Shown here in pieces: positions 36,304 through 46,039 of a stretch of 64,000 nucleotides of DNA. Position numbers and translations under genes: made by a program. The stretch's first letter is position 1. Each line of letters opens with the position of its first letter. The notes beneath the pieces were generated by a model. The model was given only the letters and a program-made list of their open reading frames with translations, had not been told where the DNA came from and did not search any database. Source of the stretch: Lachnospiraceae bacterium (GTDB taxonomy: Bacteria; Bacillota; Clostridia; Lachnospirales; Lachnospiraceae); NCBI GenBank assembly GCA_009774395.1, contig VSNQ01000004.1, forward strand, positions 1-64,000, written 5' to 3'.

Positions 36304-37308
36304 CTATAATTCTTTCTGCCTTTGCAGTTCAACTACAGTTTCTAATGAAAGATTCGTATCTTCCGCAATTTCTTCAATTGACAATTTCCCCCTTTTTAAC
36401 ATACGTTTTGCTGATGCAATGTTTGCTTCTTTTCTTTCTTCCTGTTTTGTCTTACGTACTGCCTCTTGTACTGCCACTTGAACAGCTTCTTGTACTGCCA
36501 CTTGAACGGCTTCTTGTACCGCCTCTTGAACGGCTTCTTGTATTCCCTCCTGTATTCCTTCTTGTACTTCACTTTTGATATAGGAACGCATAATCTCCTC
36601 TTCATCATACAATGCCATCATAATATCAACAACCTCTCTTTCCCTGCTCTTCAAATACTCTTTCAGCACATTTTTATCCTTACAGATACGAATTGTTTCT
36701 AAAATTGCTTTTTTTGTTCTTCCATACAAAGTCACTTGTTCATTGCATATTTTTGTGAATGTTACATACTGGTTTATAATATTGCCCTTTTTACCATCAT
36801 ATATCATTTTTACCTTTACATCAATACAGCATCTCTTTCCATCAAAAAATTCTTTAGATAATGATATCTGTCTTGGTTTTGTTTTTCTCTCGCCTGTATA
36901 AATGACGTACAACTCTGGAACTGGCATCTTAACCTTTTTGCTTTTATACAGATTCTGGTTGGTACGCTCAAAGTAATCAATCCATGACTGTACAAGATAC
37001 ATTAACACCCTGATTATAATATTCATTGTCCACGTTGACTGGCATTCTACCATTATAATAAATTTATCTCCGACAGCGAAACCCAGATCATTGTAGATGC
37101 CATCTGTAAGAATATTTTTAATGGTAATATTCGTCAGGTCATCTTCTGTTACATCTATATCCTTTGGATGCAGTGCTCTATATAGTTGTATCAGATACTT
37201 TTTATCCTGAAATAAATTTGTAAAAACACTGTCCTTTATTGTACGCTTCATTACTTTATCTTCAACCTGCTGTTTATTATCTACTGCTTTATCTTGATTC
37301 TTTACCAA
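36304..37308 (-). CDS. Rpn family PD-(D/E)XK nuclease (recombination-promoting, transposase-like)
   Basis: The nuclease core reads IKDSVFTNLFQDKKYLIQLY, then DGIYNDLGFAVGDKFIIMVECQSTW, matching the D...E-x-Q signature of Rpn/YhgA-type proteins, which promote RecA-independent recombination. The C-terminus has an unusual run of QEAV, QEGI and QVAV tetrapeptides (about ten units, 12-bp DNA period) that should form a coiled coil. The start is uncertain: TTG 37308 has AAAGGA upstream; ATG 37251 is also possible. Rpn genes are often multicopy and mobile. Confidence 0.82.
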   Translation of the reverse strand: MVKNQDKAVDNKQQVEDKVMKRTIKDSVFTNLFQDKKYLIQLYRALHPKDIDVTEDDLTNITIKNILTDGIYNDLGFAVGDKFIIMVECQSTWTMNIIIRVLMYLVQSWIDYFERTNQNLYKSKKVKMPVPELYVIYTGERKTKPRQISLSKEFFDGKRCCIDVKVKMIYDGKKGNIINQYVTFTKICNEQVTLYGRTKKAILETIRICKDKNVLKEYLKSREREVVDIMMALYDEEEIMRSYIKSEVQEGIQEGIQEAVQEAVQEAVQVAVQEAVQVAVQEAVRKTKQEERKEANIASAKRMLKRGKLSIEEIAEDTNLSLETVVELQRQKEL

Positions 37309-37469
37309 TATTTTTATTTCCTTTCGAATTTTATTTACCCTTATCATAGCATACCAAGACATATATGACAATATAGCTGTTTCGCCGCATCAAAAATAGT
37401 CTTGAACTATATTATTGTTTATTCCATTCCTGATCACTTTTATATATCTGGCACAGAATAAGGCGTCCT

Positions 37470-37558
37470 TTTATAATAGACGCCCTTCTGCATTCCAAAT
37501 GTAATATTATGTTGAAACAATTCCTGCCGATCTGTATCAGCACAACAACAAATATCGT
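37470..37558 (-). pseudogene. Fragment of the exported-protein module found in the 42.8-kb gene
   Basis: Just past the stop of the large exported protein, the minus strand can be read as ADTDRQELFQHNITFGMQKG, which matches GADPQVLFNHYIAFGMQEGR of the protein at 42831-43568. At DNA level CTGCATTCCAAATG is shared, in the same order of flanking bases. The fragment has no start and is out of frame with the upstream gene. It looks like the remnant of a deletion or duplication. Confidence 0.55.
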
Positions 37559-37561
37559 TCT

Positions 37562-40500
37562 TTAGAACAGACCTCTTGCCTTTATTTTAAAGTTCAGCAT
37601 TTTAATACCTCCATATCCATTACAGCCCTTAATAATAACTGTTGCCGTGCCTTTTTTTGTATTGTTTACATAGCCGAGTATCTCAAATTCATCACTTTTC
37701 AGTATATTTTTTCCGGCTTTAACAGTCAGCCACTCCTTTTCCAATACAACTTCTTTGCCTGTGTATTCAAAATATTTGGGCAGCGTATTGGACTTTTTGT
37801 TTAGTGCAACAGAAGTCACCTGTTTTCCTTTTTCCAGTTCTTGATAGGAAATTGTGATAGGCGTTTCTGTTTTATACAATCCATTTTTGCCAGCAGATAT
37901 TGTTACTTGATGTGCTGCTTTGTCAATTTCTGCTTTATAATCGCTGTTTGCCGTTAGTTTTTTTCCATTGGTATCGTAGAGTGTAATTGTTGGTTTCTTT
38001 CCAGTTAGCACATCAGACACATAAATTTTTACGCCGTCTGCTGTCAGGGATTTTGGCTCAACTTTAAACTCTTTCGTCTGACTTCCTGTGTAATTTCCTT
38101 TTCCTTTAATAACAACGCTGGCCGTTCCGAGTTTGGTATTTTTCTTATAGGTCGCTGTATAATCGGTACCCAAAACCAACTCCGTGCCATTGACAGTAAC
38201 GGATACTTCTGCCTTTGCACCGCCTTTTTCGTAAGATGCTGTCTTTGCTGCAGCAATATCATCGGGCCGGATTTCCGCTGGCTGCACTTTGAAGTTCTTT
38301 TTGATTGTGCCTGTATAGTTGCCGATTCCAATAAAAGTAGCTGTTGCGGTGCCTTTTTTATAGGTATTGGCAAAGCTGACAAGATAATCGGTATCGCGTG
38401 TCAATGTTTTTCCATCTACGGATAATGTTACTTCGGGTTCTTCACTGCCATAAATATAATTGGCAATGGTGGCAGTTCCTTTGCTAATTGCATTGGCGCC
38501 GCCGGATTCGGAAACAGCATATGAAAAAATAATCTCACCTTCACAATTTCCTTTTCCTGTGATGTTTAGTTGATAATCTCCTGCCTTTGTGGGCTGTTTT
38601 TTTAACGTAGTACCTGTGGCATCTTTATAAATCAGCTTGTAGTCAGTACCTGACTTTAGAATATTTCCGTTTGCTGTGACAATAGGCGAGTATTTTATGC
38701 CTATTGGATATATTTTCGCTGCTTTTAGATTTTCCTGCTCAGTTAGCTGTATTTTTGTAATGTTAAAAGTGGCTTTCTTTGAGCCAGAATAATCGCCTTT
38801 GCCTTTTACAATTACTGTTGGTGCTTTGGAATCGTCGGCAGATGCAGCTTTTGTATTATTTTTATATGTAATCGTGTAATCCTGTCCTGCTGTAAGTTTT
38901 TTCTTATTATAATAGACGGATACGGAAGGGATAATCGCTTTTCCTGTGTAGGTATAGTCTTTTATCTTTGCAATCCAGATTCCATCGGGAATGTCTTGGG
39001 CTGGGTTATCATCATCTGGTGTGTTGGTTTGATTCCAGCCTGCATATAAGGTAGTGTCGCTTTCTATGGTGTCTTTTGCGAAATCCCATAACGTTTTGCA
39101 ATCCGGTTCCTTGTACCAGCCAGTGAATTGGAAGCCTTCGGCCTGTGGGGCTGTCGGAGAAGTGATTGTGCTTCCTTTTGGAATTTCTGTATAGGTGGTA
39201 TATTCATCCAAAACGGTTCCGTGCCCTTGAAGATTGAAGGTTACTGTGTAGGTTTGTTGGTCTGGATTTGGGTCATTTTGTGATAATACTGTTATTTTTA
39301 TGGAAGCTGTTAATTCATTATAGGTTACCATCAATGTCTTTATTCCCGAAACAGACATATCAATCTCATTTGCATTTGTTGTGAAATCCGTAACTATTTT
39401 AGGATCTTCGTTTTTGTTATAATACGTTACAGTTAAATCATCTATATTTAAAGAATCTCCACAGTTGTACGTTGTTTTCGTCTTTGTGACTGTAATATAA
39501 GGATCTGATACCGCCGGAACCGTGTTTTTAGTAATTATAATACTGTAAGGTAAATTTTGTGGGAGTTCTGTAATTACTGTGCCGTCAGGCTGATACCAAA
39601 TATCTGTTGCATCTGCTGTCGGAAGCAGAACAGATTGCGTTACGTTATATGGCGTATTTATCAAAGACAATTTGGGACAATCAGCGAACATCCCTTCCAT
39701 ATTGATAACATTTTTTGAATCAAAACTGCTTACATCCACACTGGTTAAACTGCTGCATCCTTTAAACATAGCCCCCATTTTCGTTACATTCCCTGTACGA
39801 AAACCATTTACATCTATGCTTATTAAGTTACTGCATTCGCTAAACATACTATGCATATTTGTTATGTTTGCAGTATCAAACCCGCTCAGATCCACCTCTT
39901 TCAAATTTGCCAATCCATGAAACATATAAGATGCATCTTCCATCCCTGACACATTGATTTCTGCTGATAAAATGGAATTTGCGTATCCATGCCATGGTGC
40001 TCTATCATTATTCGTATCATCTGTTCCCAGTGCTGCAAAATCTCCCGTTCCTGTTACTGCCAGCTTTCCATTTACATCAATTACCCAAGTAATATCCTGA
40101 TAGCTGCCGCTTGCTATATTATTATCCAATGATTCACTTACTGTAACATTACAAACAGCTTCCTTGCCGCCGGCTGATACTGTTATATTACAATTTCCAG
40201 CCGCAACCGCTGTTACTGTGCCATTTTCTACGGTTGCAACTGAAATATCACTGCTTTTCCAAGTAATTTCTGCATCGGCAGCCTCACTAGGCGTAATTAC
40301 AGCCTGCAAATTTGCTGTACTTCCTACAGTTAATGAAAGTGACTCTTTATCCAATTCAATTTTTTCAATTGCTATTTCTGATGGCTCAATTTCAATCGTA
40401 ATATCTGCTTCTAAAACAGTTTCCTTCGATGCCAAATTAGGACTTTGATGTAGTGAATAAAGCACTTTTCCCTGACATAATGCACTGCCGTAAATATAGC

Positions 40501-42121
40501 CATTTGTAGTATCTGCTGCAAATTCTTCTTGTATTTGAATACTATTATCCATTTCATTCAAAATAATACTATTAATGGTATCTATATCATTATAATATAA
40601 TCTATCATTTGCCCAAAACAGCCCCGAATAAGCATTTTGCCACCAACCACTTTCTTTCCAAACTAGCCACTTACCAATCTCACAAATGGTTTCCCCAGTT
40701 CCTGTACTATCGGATAATTTCGTTTTATTTATTACACCAACTTTTTTTTCTTCATCATAAATCACATAATAGCAATCTTTTCCCACCAAAACCAATGGCG
40801 AATTACAGTCCAGCCAAAAAGCAGTATCATAAGTTGTATCAACAGCTTTATAATTTACCACTTCACTGCCTTTTGTTACAGACCAGTCTTTATGCCGACA
40901 TTCATTTATAAAAGCATCATCACTACGAAACATAAACTCATGACGTACCCTGCCAATTAAATCCAACACTGGATCATCCCAAGTGACATCTACCTGATAA
41001 TACTTTCCATCTAACTCAATTAAGTTCCAAGCATGATTCATTGTATCGCTATTTACCATATAGCAATTAATGCCTGCTTTGTTTAGAAGATACTTATAAG
41101 CAAGAGCATACCCTTCACAAACCGCTATACGATTAACCAATACACCATACGCTGAATATGATGTATCAGGAATTGTTCCTGCTTCAAGATTTTCTTCATC
41201 ATATTCACAATTCACTGCCAAATAATCATGTAAAACTACTGCTTTTTCTAAATCACTCATTCCTGATTCTACAACTGCCAATGCTTCTTTTGTTGCTTTC
41301 TGAAATGCAGCATCATTAAGCGTATTATCATAAGTAAGCAAAACAGAAAGCGTTAATGTATCCCCTGCATAATGGGTACAACTAAACCCTCTATTAACAA
41401 AATAAAGGTCAGGATTCTCATTAAGCACACCAGAAACTATTTTCCCCATCATTTCTGTATTGATTTGATAGCTTGCAACATCTATCTTTTCCTTGCGTGC
41501 CTTCATCTGCTGATACAAATATTCCTCTAATTCTGCTATATTTGTATTCGCCACTGAGTTTATCGAATAGGCTGAAACTCTATTATTTTCTGCAGGAGAA
41601 CCGCCAAATTGATATACCCCCAATAATTCCGCTTCTACTGTTCTCTCCTGTAAATCTGTCTTATTTTCACATTCTATATTAGAAGTTTCTATTTCACTCT
41701 CTTGTTCTGATTCCATTGTTTCTTCTAGTTTGGTAATTTCCTCTTGCCTTTCTGTAGCGGATTCGGTACTTTCCTTTTCATTTACCTCAATGGATGTTTC
41801 TCTTTCAATTATTTCTTCTTTTGTCTTTTCTAAAGTTGATTTTTCTTCTGCTTCCTCTGTTTCTTCTTTTTCACTTTTTTCTGTTTTGCTTGTTTCTGCT
41901 TCTGTTTGTACTTGTGTTTCTTCATCTACGGTCAATTCCGTTTGTCCATCTGTTATTTCCTCTGTTTCGTTTTGTATCTGCATAGTTTCATTAGTTATCA
42001 GTTCTTCCGCTTGTTCAGTTGCATAAACATATGTACTATTTTGCGGTAAAGAAGTCATAAATAAAACAGCAGACAAAATTCCTGCAATTACTTGTTTTGT
42101 CTTTCTTACTCCTCTCCTCAT
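37562..42121 (-). CDS. Large exported protein: transglutaminase-like, Big_2, BspA-type repeats, InlB-type and Ig-like repeats
   Basis: A 1519-residue secreted protein. A signal peptide (about 1-35) is followed by a Glu/Thr-rich low-complexity spacer (about 40-170). A transglutaminase-like domain has Cys near 331 (AVCEGYALAYKYL), His near 362 (NHAWNLIELDGKYYQVD) and Asp near 379 (VTWDD). Next are a Big_2 domain (LDKESLSLTVGSTANL), BspA-type repeats of the FDTANITNMHSMFSECSNL type, a Listeria/Bacteroides repeat (GFQFTGWYKEPDC) and four or more Ig-like units ending GKGNYTG. No LPxTG anchor or LysM domain is seen, so how it stays on the surface is unclear. AGGAAA lies before ATG 42121. Confidence 0.85.
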   Translation of the reverse strand: MRRGVRKTKQVIAGILSAVLFMTSLPQNSTYVYATEQAEELITNETMQIQNETEEITDGQTELTVDEETQVQTEAETSKTEKSEKEETEEAEEKSTLEKTKEEIIERETSIEVNEKESTESATERQEEITKLEETMESEQESEIETSNIECENKTDLQERTVEAELLGVYQFGGSPAENNRVSAYSINSVANTNIAELEEYLYQQMKARKEKIDVASYQINTEMMGKIVSGVLNENPDLYFVNRGFSCTHYAGDTLTLSVLLTYDNTLNDAAFQKATKEALAVVESGMSDLEKAVVLHDYLAVNCEYDEENLEAGTIPDTSYSAYGVLVNRIAVCEGYALAYKYLLNKAGINCYMVNSDTMNHAWNLIELDGKYYQVDVTWDDPVLDLIGRVRHEFMFRSDDAFINECRHKDWSVTKGSEVVNYKAVDTTYDTAFWLDCNSPLVLVGKDCYYVIYDEEKKVGVINKTKLSDSTGTGETICEIGKWLVWKESGWWQNAYSGLFWANDRLYYNDIDTINSIILNEMDNSIQIQEEFAADTTNGYIYGSALCQGKVLYSLHQSPNLASKETVLEADITIEIEPSEIAIEKIELDKESLSLTVGSTANLQAVITPSEAADAEITWKSSDISVATVENGTVTAVAAGNCNITVSAGGKEAVCNVTVSESLDNNIASGSYQDITWVIDVNGKLAVTGTGDFAALGTDDTNNDRAPWHGYANSILSAEINVSGMEDASYMFHGLANLKEVDLSGFDTANITNMHSMFSECSNLISIDVNGFRTGNVTKMGAMFKGCSSLTSVDVSSFDSKNVINMEGMFADCPKLSLINTPYNVTQSVLLPTADATDIWYQPDGTVITELPQNLPYSIIITKNTVPAVSDPYITVTKTKTTYNCGDSLNIDDLTVTYYNKNEDPKIVTDFTTNANEIDMSVSGIKTLMVTYNELTASIKITVLSQNDPNPDQQTYTVTFNLQGHGTVLDEYTTYTEIPKGSTITSPTAPQAEGFQFTGWYKEPDCKTLWDFAKDTIESDTTLYAGWNQTNTPDDDNPAQDIPDGIWIAKIKDYTYTGKAIIPSVSVYYNKKKLTAGQDYTITYKNNTKAASADDSKAPTVIVKGKGDYSGSKKATFNITKIQLTEQENLKAAKIYPIGIKYSPIVTANGNILKSGTDYKLIYKDATGTTLKKQPTKAGDYQLNITGKGNCEGEIIFSYAVSESGGANAISKGTATIANYIYGSEEPEVTLSVDGKTLTRDTDYLVSFANTYKKGTATATFIGIGNYTGTIKKNFKVQPAEIRPDDIAAAKTASYEKGGAKAEVSVTVNGTELVLGTDYTATYKKNTKLGTASVVIKGKGNYTGSQTKEFKVEPKSLTADGVKIYVSDVLTGKKPTITLYDTNGKKLTANSDYKAEIDKAAHQVTISAGKNGLYKTETPITISYQELEKGKQVTSVALNKKSNTLPKYFEYTGKEVVLEKEWLTVKAGKNILKSDEFEILGYVNNTKKGTATVIIKGCNGYGGIKMLNFKIKARGLF

Positions 42122-42630
42122 ACCATTTCCTCATTTCTGCACTGTTTATCTGTTCACTAAGTCTATGTAACAGTGCAAACACAGACTTATTTTTTTTATG
42201 CAAAATTGAATTTCTGCATTATAAAATACCATTTTAGCTTGGTTTTTCCATTATATTTTCTATTTTATCACTTTATAGAACATTTGGGAATATAATATAT
42301 TTTAGTTTTTTTGTGCATTTTATATTACAAAATATAATTTCAACCCATATCAAATAGATATCATAAAACCTCTATTTTTTTCAAGTATCACTTATATTCT
42401 ATTTTTATCCATACAAATTGAAATAATATGGGAACAATTCCATTAGCTTTAGATGATAGTTTAAGACCGTCAAACTAACAGTTGCCATAATATACATTTT
42501 TTACTACAATCTACTTATAGCATACATTGCTAACTGTATAGAGATGGTACGATTAGAAATATAATGCAAAAACCCAGCTTTCCTACAGCACATAAAATAT
42601 ATAAGATACTTATGTACGATATTAATTGTT

Positions 42631-42713
42631 ATAGGGATGGTACTGCCCAAATTTACGCCTATGGAGATAGTAGGTAAACAAAAAAGTTGGTTGCAAGGTC
42701 TATAACACAGGTA
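42631..42713 (+). ncRNA. Stand-alone relic of a TnpB guide-RNA scaffold
   Basis: ATAGGGATGGTACTGCCC, then ATGGAGATAGTAGGTAA, matches the scaffold beside tnpB (31655-31784, read on its own strand) at about 40 of 47 bases. Weaker similarity follows (AAGGTC.AT.A..CAGG). No tnpB gene is attached. The copy is cut by the family B repeat starting at 42714. A weaker echo (ATAGAGATGGTACGATTAG) lies at 42538. The rest of 42122-42630 is AT-rich and shows no gene. Confidence 0.5.
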
Positions 42714-42810
42714 GGCGCTGTCGCATTAAAGAAAACAGATACAAGATATTATAGCAGTGCAACACATTCTGAACTATATCTTGTATAATCAAAGATTATT
42801 GCGACAGCCC
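42714..42810. repeat. Family B palindromic repeat, copy 2
   Basis: It begins GGCGCTGTCGCATTAAAG and ends CAAAGATTATTGCGACAGCC. The right third, including ATATCTTGTATAATCAAAG, closely matches 35992-36085; the left third differs more. It interrupts or abuts the guide-RNA relic. Confidence 0.8.
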
Positions 42811-42830
42811 CAGTTCACAAAAAACCTATT

Positions 42831-43568
42831 TTACTGTAAATATGGATGCATATACGGCGCTGGTTCTGGCCCGCAGTAGAGTCCATATGCGTCACAAATC
42901 CAGTATACTCCATCGACATTTACCCTGCACCATTGATGAGAATACTGATTCTCATTTACGTGCTCATATGGAATGCCAAGAATATTTAAGCATAATCCCG
43001 TCGCTCTGGTACATCCAGCGCAGGAAGCGGAACCCAACACGAAATATCCATATGGATCATTATAGTGATCAGCAGTCATGGAATACATCATACCGCTGTC
43101 AAAACGTTGGCGAAGTGCCGTTGCAATCCCATAAAGCTGTTCTTCCCTACTTGCATGAACATACGGTGCAACAATTGCCAATGCAGCATTATATGCCTGA
43201 ATAAATTCTTCGTCTGTAGTCTTTTTCTTAAGGCTGGAAAGGTTTGCAAGCTGATCTATCGGAACTAATTCTTGTATATTTTCACTTTCCGCAGTTACTT
43301 TTGTTTGTATTTCCAGAATTCCATCAACAGCCTCTCCCGGCGCAGCGCCCTCATATGGCAGTCGCCCTTCCTGCATTCCAAATGCAATATAATGGTTAAA
43401 CAATACCTGCGGATCTGCTCCCAGCAAAGCTACAACATCCGGATAAAGAACCGCATAATAATTCGGGTCAAATTTTGATGCAGCATTTACCGGAAGCGAC
43501 AACACTGTAGACAACGCCGCCGCTGCACATAATGTTGAGATTATGGTTTTTATTTTTTTACTTTTCAT
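42831..43568 (-). CDS. Exported transglutaminase-fold protein
   Basis: Signal peptide at about 1-30 (ending PVNAAS) from ATG 43568, which has GGAGA upstream; the frame to 43604 is not needed. A module FDPNYYAVLYPDVVALLGAD then LFNHYIAFGMQEGRLPYE follows; this is a repeat found in many clostridial exported proteins. The C-terminal domain has a transglutaminase-like triad: Cys in SASCAGCTRATG, His in YSHQWCRV and Asp in CDAYG. It is about 245 residues long. Peptidase or cross-linking activity is possible; the substrate is not known. A shorter echo of its module is at 37470. Confidence 0.78.
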   Translation of the reverse strand: MKSKKIKTIISTLCAAAALSTVLSLPVNAASKFDPNYYAVLYPDVVALLGADPQVLFNHYIAFGMQEGRLPYEGAAPGEAVDGILEIQTKVTAESENIQELVPIDQLANLSSLKKKTTDEEFIQAYNAALAIVAPYVHASREEQLYGIATALRQRFDSGMMYSMTADHYNDPYGYFVLGSASCAGCTRATGLCLNILGIPYEHVNENQYSHQWCRVNVDGVYWICDAYGLYCGPEPAPYMHPYLQ

Positions 43569-43689
43569 AATAGACTCTCCTATCTTCTCAAAAATAATAT
43601 TCAATTTTAATATTCATTGTTTTCTGTAAAACTGCATATCTTAATCAATTTCCTATTATCTACCTTACTACTATATTCATTATTTTTTT

Positions 43690-43941
43690 CTAAACAAGTA
43701 CTCCATTGATATATCCTCCAAAATTGCCTTCTGTTGTTCTAAGCGTCAAACTATCCTCATCTGAATGCGCGTACATATAGTCGTCTATATCTTTGTCTTG
43801 TATTACATCTTCTAATATCTCATTAATAACATCTTTATCTGTGTATATATAGTCTTCTAAGGTTACCCATAGATCTGGAAATAAATTTACTACTTCATTC
43901 CATGACAATCTTTTTCCTATATAGTCATCTTTATCTTCCAC
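43690..43941 (-). CDS. Small acidic protein related to the one at 50602
   Basis: An 83-residue protein with 20-25% Asp plus Glu. It shares the pattern RLSWNEVVNLFPDLWVTLED with RMTWEEIQEKYPDQWVGLVD of the protein at 50602-50838, so both belong to one small family. Start GTG 43941 is not well supported by a ribosome site. The function is unknown. It is not beside a DTG-protein gene here. Confidence 0.55.
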   Translation of the reverse strand: MEDKDDYIGKRLSWNEVVNLFPDLWVTLEDYIYTDKDVINEILEDVIQDKDIDDYMYAHSDEDSLTLRTTEGNFGGYINGVLV

Positions 43942-44056
43942 GCTCTACCCTACCCTCGTAACAAACGATTAGACTTTCTTTTCTGCTCTTAGCCCATAGA
44001 AAGAAATTCCACAAATCCTCTAAAAATTTCTTATATACGTCACAGACATCTTTTTT

Positions 44057-45217
44057 TCACACCTCCCAAGGCGCAAACATACTGCAATTTTCCGGACGCC
44101 TTTTATACGCCGGCTTACACTTACCTATCGAACTGCCAAGTGCGCCACACAAGCCGCACTGCAAATCAATCTGCCCGTCTTTGCCAGAAAAGGAAAACGA
44201 TTTGCAATCATATACCCTTGGCTTCCACTCCAATCTGCTCTGCACATCTAAGAAAGTGTTTCCCGTTTCCTTTATTATTTCCATACTTGCCTGAAACGCT
44301 GCTGCCGGATTATCCGCCGTTATGATTTGGTGGATAATGTTTCCCTCCGTATTTGCCATACTTACAATATATGCATTTCGAGGATTTAATTGGGCATTTT
44401 GTTTCTGAAGCTGTTGTCTTTGCTCCAATATTTTATTGACAGAAGCCGTATATTTCTGCTGCCCCTCGTTAAGATATTCCTCATAATGCTGTGTAAATCC
44501 TTTTAACACTATATTTGTGTCTTCCACTATTAGATCTGCAATTGTCCCTTGCATAATAAACATATCGTGATCAGACACCATCAAGGCTTCTTCAAAATTA
44601 TAATCAGACAAATCCTGCTTAAATTGTGTAATCTGCTCTCCATCTGGTTCAATAACCAAAAGCGATTGATTTTCTGATTCATACAGCAGGCTGCGTTTTA
44701 GAAAATATGTTTGTTTTTCTTGAAAAATCGTGTTTGGATTCCCTACAAAAAACCATTGTACAGGCATATGAAGCGCTTGATATTCTTTTAAAAAATAATC
44801 CAGCTCCGGCGCTCGCATATGCTTAGAACCAAGTTCCAATGCTATTTTGATTCCCTCGCAATTTTCTAAAACAAGGTGGGTATAATGATGCGGCAGCAGC
44901 TTCACTTCCGGGCAAACTGCATATCCCATTTCCCGAAAATGATGATACAATCTCTGTGCTGTTTTTCGTATTATTCCTGTATTTTCTCTGTCAAAAGCAG
45001 CATAGTCGCAGCTTCCGTCCTCCAATTCACAATGGGCAAAGTATGCACTGACTTTTTCGCCGTTTCGATAGCACAAGCGTCTATGCCTGCATTCCGCATC
45101 AGGACATTGCAATTCCCCTCTGGCACTTGCCATCCGAACGGATTTTTCGTATTCATAACTTTTTTTGGCTACTTCTGTTGCAATTAATTTCTGCCCGTTC
45201 CAAAGTGCATTTTCCAT
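44057..45217 (-). CDS. CoiA-like protein, possible competence nuclease
   Basis: The N-terminus ASARGELQCPDAECRHRRLCYRNG plus VSAYFAHCE, followed by LGSKHMRAPELDYFLKEYQALHMPVQWFFVGN, matches the layout of CoiA: a zinc-ribbon-like Cys cluster, a HFAH-like motif, and a nuclease-like core with an LxxxYxxxxxxVxWFF pattern. CoiA is needed for DNA processing in competent Gram-positive bacteria. The C-terminus has another Cys cluster (CGLCGALG ... NCSMF). Identity is plausible, not certain. Confidence 0.55.
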   Translation of the reverse strand: MENALWNGQKLIATEVAKKSYEYEKSVRMASARGELQCPDAECRHRRLCYRNGEKVSAYFAHCELEDGSCDYAAFDRENTGIIRKTAQRLYHHFREMGYAVCPEVKLLPHHYTHLVLENCEGIKIALELGSKHMRAPELDYFLKEYQALHMPVQWFFVGNPNTIFQEKQTYFLKRSLLYESENQSLLVIEPDGEQITQFKQDLSDYNFEEALMVSDHDMFIMQGTIADLIVEDTNIVLKGFTQHYEEYLNEGQQKYTASVNKILEQRQQLQKQNAQLNPRNAYIVSMANTEGNIIHQIITADNPAAAFQASMEIIKETGNTFLDVQSRLEWKPRVYDCKSFSFSGKDGQIDLQCGLCGALGSSIGKCKPAYKRRPENCSMFAPWEV

Positions 45218-45246
45218 CTTTAAACAACATCCTTATTATCCATTTA

Positions 45247-45690
45247 TCAATATATAATCTTTTGTTCCCGCTGCGCTCTCGCATATAACACTGGCACAAT
45301 ATCAGGATAGGTCAGATTTTCCGGCAGTTTTTCAAAGGTACAGACCTCTGCCATTTCACTTTGCGGAATCGTGCCGAGTTTATAGATATCTGCCACAAAA
45401 ACCATACCACTGCCATCTATTTTAGATGTTTCTTCCGGTTCTCCTGCCCAGTAATCGCACAGCGGCGCAATATCGTACTCTATCGCGCCGGATTCCTCGT
45501 ACAGTTCCCGTTTTGCTGCTTCTAATGGGGTTTCGCCGGCTTCAAGATGCCCGCCCTGCGTTTCCCAAGTTGTTCTTTGTTTATGACGGCTTAATAAAAG
45601 TTTTCCCTGATACTTTGACAAGACTACCACAAATTTGTATTCCTTTAAAAACCCTGTTTCGTATATTTTACAAATCATATTTTTTGCCAT
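45247..45690 (-). CDS. Nudix hydrolase
   Basis: A 147-residue Nudix protein. The box GGHLEAGETPLEAAKREL continues into YEESGA, with the catalytic RE..EE. The start VVVLSKYQGKLLLSRHKQRTTWETQGG resembles YtkD-like or MutT-like nucleoside triphosphate hydrolases. The substrate is not known. It lies 30 bases from the CoiA-like gene on the same strand. Confidence 0.87.
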   Translation of the reverse strand: MAKNMICKIYETGFLKEYKFVVVLSKYQGKLLLSRHKQRTTWETQGGHLEAGETPLEAAKRELYEESGAIEYDIAPLCDYWAGEPEETSKIDGSGMVFVADIYKLGTIPQSEMAEVCTFEKLPENLTYPDIVPVLYARAQREQKIIY

Positions 45691-45840
45691 TCCTTCTCAT
45701 ATAACCTAACCCAGAAATACCGGAAGCAAAATTTTGCCATTTGGCGCAAGATTTTATTTTTAAGTGCCTAATATTTTTTTGCAGGTATATTTTGATTGTT
45801 TAGAATTTCTTTCCCCATTTCTATACCCCCTGCGTAATTG

Positions 45841-45942
45841 ATACTGACGACCGTTAAGATTTTCCAATTTCTGCACAGCTCATATTGCATAAGCGGGCAA
45901 TAATGCTGTGTAGAATGGAAAATCGAATCGTTCGTGAGTATA
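45841..45942 (+). repeat. Family A palindromic repeat, copy 2
   Basis: ATACTGACGACCGTTAAGAT ... GGAAAATCGAATCGTTCGTGAGTATA. The inner stem CACAGCTCATATTGC / AATGCTGTG is more diverged than in copy 1. It lies in the gap between hisI-like and nudix genes. Confidence 0.85.
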
Positions 45943-46039
45943 GCACGCATACCAAGCATTATTTGAAAGTTTACTTTCAAACTTTTCACTGCTATTTTGG
46001 GGCACTTTCATTTCAAAAAACTTCGCTCTTTTTTATTTT

